29,474 nucleotides of DNA from Christensenella sp. UBA1385. Lineage in GTDB: Bacteria > Bacillota > Clostridia > Christensenellales > Aristaeellaceae. The first letter of the stretch is position 1; each line of letters starts with the position of its first letter. Made by a program: the position numbers and the translations under genes. The stretch lies in the NCBI GenBank assembly GCA_002305755.1, contig DBQV01000015.1, positions 104,791 through 134,264 on the forward strand, in the 5' to 3' direction. Below the pieces are notes generated by a model. The model saw nothing but the letters and a program-made list of their open reading frames with translations. It was not told where the DNA came from and searched no databases. Shown one piece after another: positions 22,546-29,474 of this stretch.

Positions 22546-24810
22546 ATGGATCTACAAGAGCTTAACCCTATGCAGCGCCAGGCGGCCCAGACCACGGAAG
22601 GGCCGCTGCTGATCATCGCGGGGGCGGGCAGCGGCAAGACGCGCACCATGACCTACCGCATCGCGTACCTGCTGTCCAAAGGGGTTCCGGCTTCTTCCAT
22701 TATGGCGCTGACCTTTACCAACAAGGCCGCGAAGGAGATGCTGACGCGAGTGGACAGGCTGACCGGCAGTACAGCCTCCGAAGCATGGATCGGCACCTTC
22801 CATTCCATCTGCGTGCGGATACTGCGGCGCGATATCGAAAAGATAGGGTATCAGCGCTCCTTTGTCATTTATGATGACGACGATCAGACACGCGTGCTGA
22901 AAGATGTCTATAAGCGTCTGGATATAGACGACAAGCTTTTGCCACTGCGCGAAGTGAGAGCCGCCGTTTCAGACGGGAAGAACCGCCTGCTTTCAGCGGA
23001 TGAGTGGTTTGCTCAGAGCCATAAGGACTTCCGCTCACAAAAGATCCACGACATCTTCAGGATGTATGACCAGGCGCTGAAACAGGCCAACGCCCTTGAT
23101 TTTGATGATCTGATCGCCAAAACGCTTCAGCTGCTGGTTGACCATCCGCCGGTGCTGACCTATTATCAGCGTCGTTTTCAGTATGTGCATGTGGACGAAT
23201 ATCAGGATACCAACTACGCCCAGTATCAATTGGTGCGGCTGCTGACCCAGGAAAGCGGCAACCTGTGTGTGGTGGGCGACGATGACCAATCCATTTACGG
23301 CTGGCGCGGAGCTGATATCCGGAACATTTTGGAATTTCAAAAGGATTTTCCTGGCGCACAGGTCATCAAGCTGGAGCAGAACTACAGATCTACCTCCAGC
23401 ATTCTGGACGCCGCCAACGCGGTGATCGCGCACAACCAGGGTCGTATGCAGAAAACGCTGTGGACCGATCTGGGTGAAGGGGAAAAGATCAAGCTGTGCA
23501 ACGCGGGGGATGAGCATGAGGAGAGCGCCTGGGTGTGCGAGCGCATTCGTGTGCTGCACCAGAAGGGTATGCCCTTCGGGCAGATAGCCGTGCTCTACCG
23601 TATGCACGCCCAGAGCCGTGTGCCGGAGGAGATGCTGATGCGCGCAGGCATTCCCTACCGCATCTATGGCGGCACCCGATTCTATGACAGACGGGAAATC
23701 AGGGATATCGTGGCTTACCTGCGCCTGCTGGTCAACCCGCTGGACGAGGTCTCTCTCAAACGCATCATCAACGTGCCCAAACGCTCGATCGGCGATGCGA
23801 CCGTGGCGCTGCTGGAGGAGCATGCCTATGCCCGTGGCCTGCCGCTGTATTCCGCGCTGACCGATCTGCCCGAGCAGCTTTCATCCCGCCCGCGCAAGTG
23901 CGTGAGCGACTTTGTTTCCATGATGAACAAGCTGAATGCCATGAAGGAGCAGCTGTCGCTGACTGAGTTTGTGCAGCTGGTGATGGATGAATCCGGGCTC
24001 ATCAGGCAGTATGAGGATACCAACGATGAGGAGTTGATCTCCAAGCGCGAAAACGTGCTGGAGTTTATGAGCGCGGTACAGGAGTTTGAAAACCTGTCCG
24101 ACGACAAGTCGCTCGAAGCCTTCCTAGAAAACGTGGCGCTTGTGAGCGATCTGGATATGCAGGCGGAGGCTCCGCAGTTTGTCACGCTGATGACGCTGCA
24201 CTCCGCCAAGGGCCTTGAGTATGATGCGGTCTTCATGATCGGCATGGAGGAGGGGCTCTTCCCTTCAGGGCGCGCCCTGATGGAGGAGGGGCGCATGGAG
24301 GAGGAACGAAGGCTGTGCTACGTCGGCATCACCCGCGCGCGCAAATCCCTGTTCCTTTCCTATGCACGGCAGCGCACGCTGTTCAACCAGATCAGCTTCA
24401 ACCCGCCCAGCCCCTTTATTTCGGAGATCCCCAAGGAGCTGCTGGCGGACGACTGGGGGAAGGCCATGCGCAAGCACTTTGGCGTGCAGACACAGAGCCA
24501 GAGCGAGTTTGTCACCCGCAGGCCCGCGCAGCCTCGGCAGAGCAGGATGGGCTTCGGCATCCCTGGCATGGGGCAGGATCCTGCCCAGATCCCAGGTGTG
24601 CGCAAAGGCTTCGTGCCCTCGGCAGCGCAGGGCGAGGCAGAGGGCACTGTGTTCAGCCCGGGCGATCGGGTGCTGCACAAGAAGTTCGGCGAGGGCCGCG
24701 TGCTGGAGCTCACGGGCAGCGGCACCGACACCCGTATCAGCATTCACTTCACCGCTTATGGCGATAAGCAGTTCGCGCTGCATGTCGCCCCGATCGTGAA
24801 GCTGGGGTAA
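22546..24810 (+). CDS. pcrA: ATP-dependent DNA helicase PcrA (UvrD family)
   Basis: This 754-residue SF1A 3'-5' helicase is used in nucleotide excision repair, rolling-circle replication and removal of RecA or RNA polymerase from DNA. The Q-motif LNPMQRQAA (6-14) precedes Walker A AGAGSGKT at 25-32. Other motifs are TFTNKAAKEM (Ia), VDEYQDTN (II), GDDDQSIYGWRGA (III), LEQNYRS (IV), TLMTLHSAKGLEYDAVFMIGMEEGLFP (V) and YVGITRAR (VI). The C-terminal Tudor-like domain is present (GDRVLHKKFGEGRVLEL). Length agrees with PcrA (720-760). The ATG at 22546 is chosen since GAGGA lies five bases upstream and the Q-motif follows at once. It is followed by ligA after five bases, as in many Firmicutes. Confidence 0.97.
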   Translation: MDLQELNPMQRQAAQTTEGPLLIIAGAGSGKTRTMTYRIAYLLSKGVPASSIMALTFTNKAAKEMLTRVDRLTGSTASEAWIGTFHSICVRILRRDIEKIGYQRSFVIYDDDDQTRVLKDVYKRLDIDDKLLPLREVRAAVSDGKNRLLSADEWFAQSHKDFRSQKIHDIFRMYDQALKQANALDFDDLIAKTLQLLVDHPPVLTYYQRRFQYVHVDEYQDTNYAQYQLVRLLTQESGNLCVVGDDDQSIYGWRGADIRNILEFQKDFPGAQVIKLEQNYRSTSSILDAANAVIAHNQGRMQKTLWTDLGEGEKIKLCNAGDEHEESAWVCERIRVLHQKGMPFGQIAVLYRMHAQSRVPEEMLMRAGIPYRIYGGTRFYDRREIRDIVAYLRLLVNPLDEVSLKRIINVPKRSIGDATVALLEEHAYARGLPLYSALTDLPEQLSSRPRKCVSDFVSMMNKLNAMKEQLSLTEFVQLVMDESGLIRQYEDTNDEELISKRENVLEFMSAVQEFENLSDDKSLEAFLENVALVSDLDMQAEAPQFVTLMTLHSAKGLEYDAVFMIGMEEGLFPSGRALMEEGRMEEERRLCYVGITRARKSLFLSYARQRTLFNQISFNPPSPFISEIPKELLADDWGKAMRKHFGVQTQSQSEFVTRRPAQPRQSRMGFGIPGMGQDPAQIPGVRKGFVPSAAQGEAEGTVFSPGDRVLHKKFGEGRVLELTGSGTDTRISIHFTAYGDKQFALHVAPIVKLG

Positions 24811-24815
24811 GTGAG

Positions 24816-26825
24816 ATGAGCCATCATGAACGCATGCGTGAGCTGGCGGACCGCCTGAACGAGGCTTCACGCAGGTACTACTCGGAATCCGCGCCCATCA
24901 TGTCGGATGCGGAATGGGATAAACTGTACGATGAACTGCTGGATCTTGAACGACAGACGGGCGTTGTGCTGCCGGACTCTCCTTCACATCGTGTGGGCGG
25001 AGAGCCGCTGGCTGCCTTCAAGCAGCACCGGCACGTCAGCAGACTGTGGAGCCTTGATAAGGTACAGTCCGAAAACGCGCTGCGCCAGTGGCTTCACAAG
25101 ACAAGGCAGGCGGCACAGAAGCTGACGGACGGCTCACGGGAGCCTGTCTTTGCTTTGGAATACAAATACGACGGCCTCACCATCAATCTTACCTATCAGC
25201 AGGGGCTTCTGGTACATGCCGCCACTCGCGGCAACGGTGAAGTGGGAGAGGAAATACTGCCGCAGGCCAGGACGGTGCGGGGCATTCCGCTGTCCATCCC
25301 CTATCAGGGCCTGCTTGAGATTCACGGCGAATGCGTAATGCGCCTGAGTGATTTCAACCGCTACAACGCAACGGCGCAGGAGCCGCTTAAAAATGCGCGC
25401 AACGCCGCCGCGGGCGCGCTGCGCAACCTGGATCCTCGCGTCACAGCTTCGCGCCGTCTCAGCGCCTTTTTCTATGAGATAGGCACCATCGAAAATCCAC
25501 CGTATGAGGATCAGCAGGGTATGCTGCGCTTCATGGCAGATAACGGCTTTCCCGTTTCACCGCTGCTGTGCGTTTCGACAGATAGTGAGGAGATCGTCTC
25601 TTGCATCAGGAACATCGAGGCATCACGGGACGGCCTTGACTTTCTCATCGACGGTGCAGTCGTCAAGCTGACTGACAAGCGCCTTCGTCAGGCCATGGGC
25701 TATACGGATAAGTTTCCCCGCTGGGCTGTTGCATACAAGTTTGAGGCGGAAGAGAATACCGCCACGCTGCTCTCCGTCACCTGGGAGCCCGGACGCACGG
25801 GCAAACTGACGCCGCTGGGGCACGTGAGCCCCGTTGAGTTCGCGGGCGTAACCGTGCGCAAGGCTACGCTGAATAACTGGGGCGATATTCAAAGAAAGAA
25901 ACTCTTTCTCGGCGCCCGCGTCTGGATCAGGCGCAGCAATGACGTGATCCCCGAGATCATGGGCGTGGTGGATGAGGAGGCAGGCGGCGAGCCAATCGAG
26001 AAGCCTTCCGTCTGCCCTGCCTGCGGAAGCAAGCTGGTGGAAACGGGCGCCCATCTCTTCTGTCCCAACCGTGATGGCTGCAGACCGCAGGTGGTTGCCC
26101 GCCTGTCTCACTATGCGGGCCGAGATGCCATGGATATCGCCGGTTTCTCCGAAAAGACGGCTGCCCTGTTTTTTGACAGGCTGGGCGTACAGGAGCCTGA
26201 CGCCCTCTATACCCTGACCAGGGAGCGGCTGCTTGATCTGCCCGGCTTCCTTGACAAAAAGGCGGACGCGCTTATCGAGGCCATCCGGTCCAGCCGGGAG
26301 TGTCAGCTGGATGCCTTTCTGTTTGCGATCGGCATCCCGAGCATAGGCAGGGCTACCGCCCGGGAGATCGCGGCGCGCCTGGGCAGCCTGGACGTTGTGC
26401 GCAATGCCAAGTCGGAGGAGCTTTCCGCCATAGACGGCGTTGGGGATGTTCTGGCGCAGGGGATCGTGGCCTTTTTCCGGGATGAGCAGAATATTCGCCT
26501 GTTGGACAGCCTGCTGGCGCTTGGCGTGCGGCCGCGGGAACTTGGGGGAAAAGAGGATGGCCTGGACACCTTCCGCGGACAGACGCTGGTGGTGACCGGC
26601 ACGCTGAGCGCTATGGGCCGTGATGAGGCCGAGGCACTGATCCGCCGGCATGGCGGCATGGTCTCGTCCTCCGTCAGCCGCAAGACCTCCTTTCTGGTCT
26701 GCGGGGAGAAGGCGGGCAGCAAGCTGGAAAAGGCTCTGCAGCTTGGCATCCCCCTGCTGGATGAGGCCGCCTTCCTTGAAAAGACGGGCTACTCTGCACC
26801 GCGATCTGAACAGAGCGGCACATAG
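24816..26825 (+). CDS. ligA: NAD-dependent DNA ligase LigA
   Basis: The 669-residue ligase seals nicks with NAD+ as cofactor. Domain Ia (1-65) has YYSESAPIMSDAEWDKLYDEL. The adenylation domain has the nucleophile motif KYDG at 117-120 (Lys117). The OB domain, a four-Cys zinc finger (Cys400, 403, 416, 422), helix-hairpin-helix repeats (about 440-580) and a C-terminal BRCT domain (about 586-655) follow in standard order. Some conserved stretches are altered: the usual PMLSLDNAF reads RLWSLDKVQ near 76-84. All key catalytic parts remain. It follows pcrA after five bases. The ATG at 24816 lacks a strong ribosome-binding site (only GGGG about eight bases upstream), so it may depend on coupling with pcrA. 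Confidence 0.96.
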   Translation: MSHHERMRELADRLNEASRRYYSESAPIMSDAEWDKLYDELLDLERQTGVVLPDSPSHRVGGEPLAAFKQHRHVSRLWSLDKVQSENALRQWLHKTRQAAQKLTDGSREPVFALEYKYDGLTINLTYQQGLLVHAATRGNGEVGEEILPQARTVRGIPLSIPYQGLLEIHGECVMRLSDFNRYNATAQEPLKNARNAAAGALRNLDPRVTASRRLSAFFYEIGTIENPPYEDQQGMLRFMADNGFPVSPLLCVSTDSEEIVSCIRNIEASRDGLDFLIDGAVVKLTDKRLRQAMGYTDKFPRWAVAYKFEAEENTATLLSVTWEPGRTGKLTPLGHVSPVEFAGVTVRKATLNNWGDIQRKKLFLGARVWIRRSNDVIPEIMGVVDEEAGGEPIEKPSVCPACGSKLVETGAHLFCPNRDGCRPQVVARLSHYAGRDAMDIAGFSEKTAALFFDRLGVQEPDALYTLTRERLLDLPGFLDKKADALIEAIRSSRECQLDAFLFAIGIPSIGRATAREIAARLGSLDVVRNAKSEELSAIDGVGDVLAQGIVAFFRDEQNIRLLDSLLALGVRPRELGGKEDGLDTFRGQTLVVTGTLSAMGRDEAEALIRRHGGMVSSSVSRKTSFLVCGEKAGSKLEKALQLGIPLLDEAAFLEKTGYSAPRSEQSGT

Positions 26826-26849
26826 CTTGCAAGGGACTGTGAAAAAGTT

Positions 26850-26898
26850 AAAGATCAAGGACTCTTGCTCCCAATCGATGCAAGAGTCCTTGATCTTT
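26850..26898. terminator. Perfect 19-bp hairpin downstream of ligA
   Basis: Bases 26850-26868 pair with 26880-26898 without a single mismatch, around an 11-base loop. On the minus strand the stem is followed by TTTAACTTTTTC-type T-rich sequence, so it best fits the end of the darA-holB-ricT transcript. On the plus strand the tail after the stem is GCTGAG, a poor terminator tail. It may work in both directions. A small GCTCT/AGAGC hairpin follows at 26904-26917. Confidence 0.65.
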
Positions 26899-26932
26899 GC
26901 TGAGCTCTTGTTAGAGCCTATTGATGTGGTTC

Positions 26933-27090
26933 ATACTGAACAAAAACGTTAGTGCACAGATAGGCGAAGGACTTTTTCGTTTTTGCTGAGTTGAACGAAG
27001 GAGGCGTAGCGGCGCTACGCCGACGGAACGAGACAACTTAATAGCGGAAAGGAACGAGCCTACGAAAGCATTAAAGTTTGAGTTCAGTAT
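26933..27090. repeat. 158-bp foldback element with imperfect 23-bp terminal inverted repeats (MITE-like)
   Basis: The first 23 bases (26933-26955) match the reverse complement of the last 23 (27068-27090) at 19 positions. The centre has a perfect 8-bp stem, GGCGTAGC (27003-27010) with GCTACGCC (27014-27021), and the two halves are partly complementary in between. Each end has TA just outside CTGAAC, which would fit a TA target site of IS630/mariner-type insertion, but this is inference. No coding region lies inside. It starts seven bases from the ricT stop codon. It could also be a structured RNA. Whether it occurs elsewhere in the genome is not visible here. Confidence 0.55.
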
Positions 27091-27096
27091 TATTCG

Positions 27097-28041
27097 TTAC
27101 TCTTCCGGATCGGCGACGCTGTCCAGTTCATCCTCAGAGAGGTCTTCAGGCGAAACTTCTCCCGCTTCATCCCTTTTTGGCACGGAGCGCTGCTCCTTTT
27201 TTCTATCCGCTGTCTTCTGCGGCTGAGGAGAAACAATCCGCTGTACCTCGCTGCCGGCGTATACGTGAATTTCAAAGCTGTCTTGTCCCTTGGGGATACG
27301 GACCTTTACCAATTCCTGCAGCGGGTTAAGCTCCACCACCGTGCCGCGGCCGTCAGGCGTCATGACATCTTTGCCGACATGGGGCAGCGTCTTGCGGGCC
27401 CGCTCATATAGATCCTGCTCGTATTTCAGGCAGCACATCAGGCGGCCGCATACGCCGGAAATCTTGGTCGGATTCAGGGAAAGACTTTGCTCTTTGGCCA
27501 TCTTGATGGAAACCGGCTGAAAATCACCCAGAAAGCTGGAGCAGCACAGAGGCCGCCCGCAGGAACCGAGCCCTCCCAACATTTTTGCCTCGTCGCGCAC
27601 ACCGATTTGCTTGAGTTCGATACGTGTTTTGAAGGCCGCGGCCAGGTCCTTGACCAAGGCTCTGAAATCAACACGTCCTCCTGAGGTGAAATAGGCGATC
27701 AACTTGCTGCGGTCAAACGTATACTCCACTTTGACAAGCTTCATATCCAGCTTGTGGTCGGCGATTTTTTGCTGACAAAGCTTGTAAACCTCCCACTCGC
27801 TCTCGATATTGGCTCGGTGCTTTTCGGCGTCTTCCTCACCGGCTATCCGGATCACTTTCTTGAGAGGGGCGGTGATGCTGTCATCGCTGACTTCGTGGAC
27901 GCCCATCACGCACTGGGCGTATTCTATGCCGCGCGCGGTTTCCACAATCACGGCATCTCCGGCGGCGGGCCAAAGCTTGCCCGGATCAAAATAATAAAGC
28001 TTACCGGCGTTCTTGAAGCGAACGCCTATGACCATTGACAT
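27097..28041 (-). CDS. ricT: Regulatory iron-sulfur protein RicT (YaaT, PSP1 domain)
   Basis: The 314-residue protein matches RicT/YaaT, part of the RicA-RicF-RicT complex, which in Bacillus binds [4Fe-4S] clusters and directs RNase Y cleavage of certain mRNAs and supports biofilm, competence and sporulation. The PSP1 domain spans about 45-220. Cysteine pairs CGRPLCC (about 160-166) and CGRLMCC (about 197-203) are the cluster ligands of the family. A low-complexity charged tail (about 270-314) is added. The ATG at 28041 is supported by AAAGGAG eight bases upstream and lies inside the end of holB (16-bp overlap). RicA and RicF are not in this window. Confidence 0.93.
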   Translation of the reverse strand: MSMVIGVRFKNAGKLYYFDPGKLWPAAGDAVIVETARGIEYAQCVMGVHEVSDDSITAPLKKVIRIAGEEDAEKHRANIESEWEVYKLCQQKIADHKLDMKLVKVEYTFDRSKLIAYFTSGGRVDFRALVKDLAAAFKTRIELKQIGVRDEAKMLGGLGSCGRPLCCSSFLGDFQPVSIKMAKEQSLSLNPTKISGVCGRLMCCLKYEQDLYERARKTLPHVGKDVMTPDGRGTVVELNPLQELVKVRIPKGQDSFEIHVYAGSEVQRIVSPQPQKTADRKKEQRSVPKRDEAGEVSPEDLSEDELDSVADPEE

Positions 28042-28982
28042 TGAAAGATCTCCTTTGTAATGGAAAATAGCAGCCGATCAGCGACGGACTGCCAGGAAAC
28101 GTTGCTGGCCTTGTACTTTCTGGCCTCAAAAATCGACTCGAGCACATGCGCAAGGGCGAGGGCAGAAGCCCCTTGCCATGGTGAGGCCTTCGTACTGTCG
28201 GCCTGTCCAAGCTGATTGGCTTCAAGAGCCTGACGGGTCTCCTGCTCCAGTATATCCAAAAGCAGATCGCCGGCATCCTTTGCATCCTTCAGTAGAAAGG
28301 AAGCGGCAGGTATATCGCTGAACCTCTTCACCTGAAAAAAGCTGCGTTCTGCCAAACTCCGGGCTTCCTTCATGGCATTGCTTCCCTCAGGTCCCAAGGT
28401 AAAGTCCGAATGTTGAGGCGATTTGGCAATTTCAAAAGCAAACTGTTTCAGCAGAACGGCAGCTTTTTCATCATCCGCATCCGGCAGCCTGACAAAACTG
28501 CACCTTGAAACGATGGTGGGGAGTACTGCCCGCTCGTTCTCGCAGGTAAGCAGATAGTGATCTTGTTCAAGCGGCTCTTCGAGCGACTTCAACAGTGCAT
28601 TCTGCGCCTGTACGGTCATGGCCTGCAGGTCGGTGATGAGGATGACGCGGGGACCGGATTCCAGCGGATGAAGCGACAGAGCGCTCAGCAAGCTGCGAAG
28701 CTGCTCAATCCTGATGGTTTTGGAGCCTTGCGTAAGGCCGAGCCGCATCAGGTTTCCGTGCTTGCCCGCACGGAATCTCAGACAGGAAGGGCAGGACCCG
28801 CAGGGGCGCTCTGCCTCTGCCGCGCGGCACAGCAGCAGGTTGGCCAGGTAACCTGCAAAAGCATCCTTCATCCTGCCGGTTGAACCGCACAAAAGGAGCG
28901 CATGTGAAGCACGCCCACTTCGGTACTCCGCGATCAGACGGTCATGCGCTCCGCTGAATCCCTGAAAGTCAATGCCCTGCAC
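28026..28982 (-). CDS. holB: DNA polymerase III delta-prime subunit
   Basis: This protein of about 318 residues is the delta-prime part of the clamp loader, which helps open the sliding clamp. It has a zinc-binding set of four cysteines in the CRAAEAERPCGSCPSC stretch, the ALLKSLEEP motif of clamp-loader AAA+ proteins, and a degenerate Walker A (GSTGRMKD), as expected since delta-prime does not hydrolyse ATP. SRC in PTIVSRCSFVRL is the arginine-finger motif. The start is uncertain: GTG at 28982 has AGGG seven bases upstream and is preferred, but GTG at 28985 or TTG at 28997 are possible. It begins 21 bases after the darA stop and overlaps ricT. Bacillus has yaaR between these genes; here it is absent. 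Confidence 0.9.
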   Translation of the reverse strand: MQGIDFQGFSGAHDRLIAEYRSGRASHALLLCGSTGRMKDAFAGYLANLLLCRAAEAERPCGSCPSCLRFRAGKHGNLMRLGLTQGSKTIRIEQLRSLLSALSLHPLESGPRVILITDLQAMTVQAQNALLKSLEEPLEQDHYLLTCENERAVLPTIVSRCSFVRLPDADDEKAAVLLKQFAFEIAKSPQHSDFTLGPEGSNAMKEARSLAERSFFQVKRFSDIPAASFLLKDAKDAGDLLLDILEQETRQALEANQLGQADSTKASPWQGASALALAHVLESIFEARKYKASNVSWQSVADRLLFSITKEIFQCQWS

Positions 28983-29003
28983 CACAGAACCCTGCAAGCC
29001 GCC

Positions 29004-29333
29004 TTACATCTTCAGAAACTGATCAACAGACAGCACAAACACCGTGGCGCCGCCCACCGTGACTTCGATGGGATAGGGGGCATACATGCCTGTCGCTCCG
29101 CCGATGGTGACCGGGGAAGTCGCTATTTGCTTGCGGCTCTTGCAGACTTTCTTGATAATATCCATGCAGGCGTCAAACTTTTCATCATCCACACCGACAA
29201 GCAAGGTGGTGTTGCCGGCACGCAAAAACCCCCCTGTAGTTGCCAGTTTGGTCACACTGAAGCCTTCATTCATCAGCTCGCTGATCAAATGAGAGGCATC
29301 CTCATCCTGCACGATGGCTATGATAAGCTTCAT
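29004..29333 (-). CDS. darA: Cyclic-di-AMP receptor DarA (PstA, YaaQ)
   Basis: The 109-residue PII-like protein binds c-di-AMP as a homotrimer and passes the signal to unknown partners. The sequence follows Bacillus DarA almost throughout: MKLIIAIVQDEDASHLISELMNEGFSVTKLATTGGFLRAGNTTLL, and later YPIEVTVGGATVFVLSVDQF. GGFLRAGNT (about 27-35) forms part of the ligand pocket. Length equals that of the Bacillus protein (109). Two adjacent ATG codons exist (29336 and 29333); 29333 is chosen because it gives the family N-terminus. GGAG and GAAGGA upstream serve either one. It is the first gene of a leftward operon with holB and ricT. Confidence 0.95.
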   Translation of the reverse strand: MKLIIAIVQDEDASHLISELMNEGFSVTKLATTGGFLRAGNTTLLVGVDDEKFDACMDIIKKVCKSRKQIATSPVTIGGATGMYAPYPIEVTVGGATVFVLSVDQFLKM

Positions 29334-29386
29334 CATAATATCCTTCTCCTTTTCAGATGCGGCCATTGCCTTGATACCTCATAAAA

Positions 29387-29416
29387 ATTATAGCATGGGA
29401 CAGCTGGCTTGCACAA
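29387..29416 (-). promoter_or_regulatory. Predicted promoter of the darA-holB-ricT operon
   Basis: On the minus strand TTGTGC (29416-29411) and TATAAT (29392-29387) are spaced by 18 bp, with TGC extending the -10. The -35 overlaps a 7-bp inverted repeat (29411-29417 with 29437-29443), which may be an upstream terminator or operator. The remaining bases to 29474 hold no gene that I can support. Confidence 0.65.
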
Positions 29417-29474
29417 GCCCGCAGGCAAGGGCCGCTCTTGTGCGCTTGTCATTCCCGATTTGTAATATCAAGTG

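Noticed and set aside
25623..26858. A 411-codon open frame on the minus strand opposite ligA
   Set aside because: Shadow of the ligA coding frame, including its zinc-finger and BRCT regions; low-complexity sequence without family features.
29400..29474. Start of another gene (for example tmk) at the right edge
   Set aside because: Neither strand gives a convincing coding stretch or start in the last 75 bases; only a promoter -35 and a small inverted repeat are seen.

Overview
The window looks like core chromosome of a Gram-positive, moderately GC-rich (roughly 55-60 %) bacterium of the Bacillota, most likely class Clostridia. The evidence is gene order and gene content: phoH-pgpH-ybeY, rpsO-pnp-M16 peptidase-ftsK, and darA-holB-ricT are Firmicute arrangements; c-di-AMP proteins (PgpH, DarA) and the Fe-S protein RicT occur. 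Genus cannot be read from the sequence. There are no rRNA genes, prophage, transposase genes or CRISPR arrays.

Layout. (1) 1-3285: leftward operon phoH > pgpH > ybeY (ybeY leaves the window after nine codons). (2) 3280-4143: one rightward family-2 glycosyltransferase, divergent from phoH with back-to-back promoters. (3) 4144-6639: leftward rlmI-like methyltransferase, rightward mntP (Mn efflux) and leftward udk (uridine kinase), with overlapping divergent promoters and nearly touching convergent stops. (4) 6714-6928: consensus promoter driving initiator and elongator tRNA-Met. (5) 6990-15243: rightward rpsO, pnp, M16 peptidase, a secreted DUF3298-like protein and ftsK, with structured RNA in the rpsO and pnp leaders. 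(6) 15391-16867: leftward pair, a glutamine-amidotransferase-like C26 hydrolase and a metallophosphoesterase, joined by an ATGA overlap. (7) 16903-22428: rightward six-gene operon xpaC-like > telA > lemA-like > TPM-domain protein > NPP-type phosphodiesterase > degenerate MBL-fold protein. (8) 22453-26825: rightward pcrA > ligA (repair and replication). (9) 26826-27096: intergenic region full of inverted repeats, including a perfect 19-bp hairpin and a roughly 158-bp foldback element with imperfect terminal inverted repeats. (10) 27097-29416: leftward darA > holB > ricT.

How the genes fit together. Most of the content is housekeeping: translation and RNA decay (rpsO, pnp, tRNAs, ybeY, rlmI), DNA maintenance (ftsK, pcrA, ligA, holB) and c-di-AMP signalling (PgpH degrades it, DarA binds it). 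The least understood part is the six-gene envelope-associated operon at 16991-22428, which joins the XpaC/TelA pair to a LemA/TPM pair and to two putative hydrolases. It is the best candidate here for an uncharacterised system. Its MBL protein has lost most of the usual metal-binding HxHxDH motif. Promoters are unusually readable: most genes that start a transcription unit have a 17-bp-spaced -35/-10 pair, and five share the extended -10 core ATGCTATRAT.
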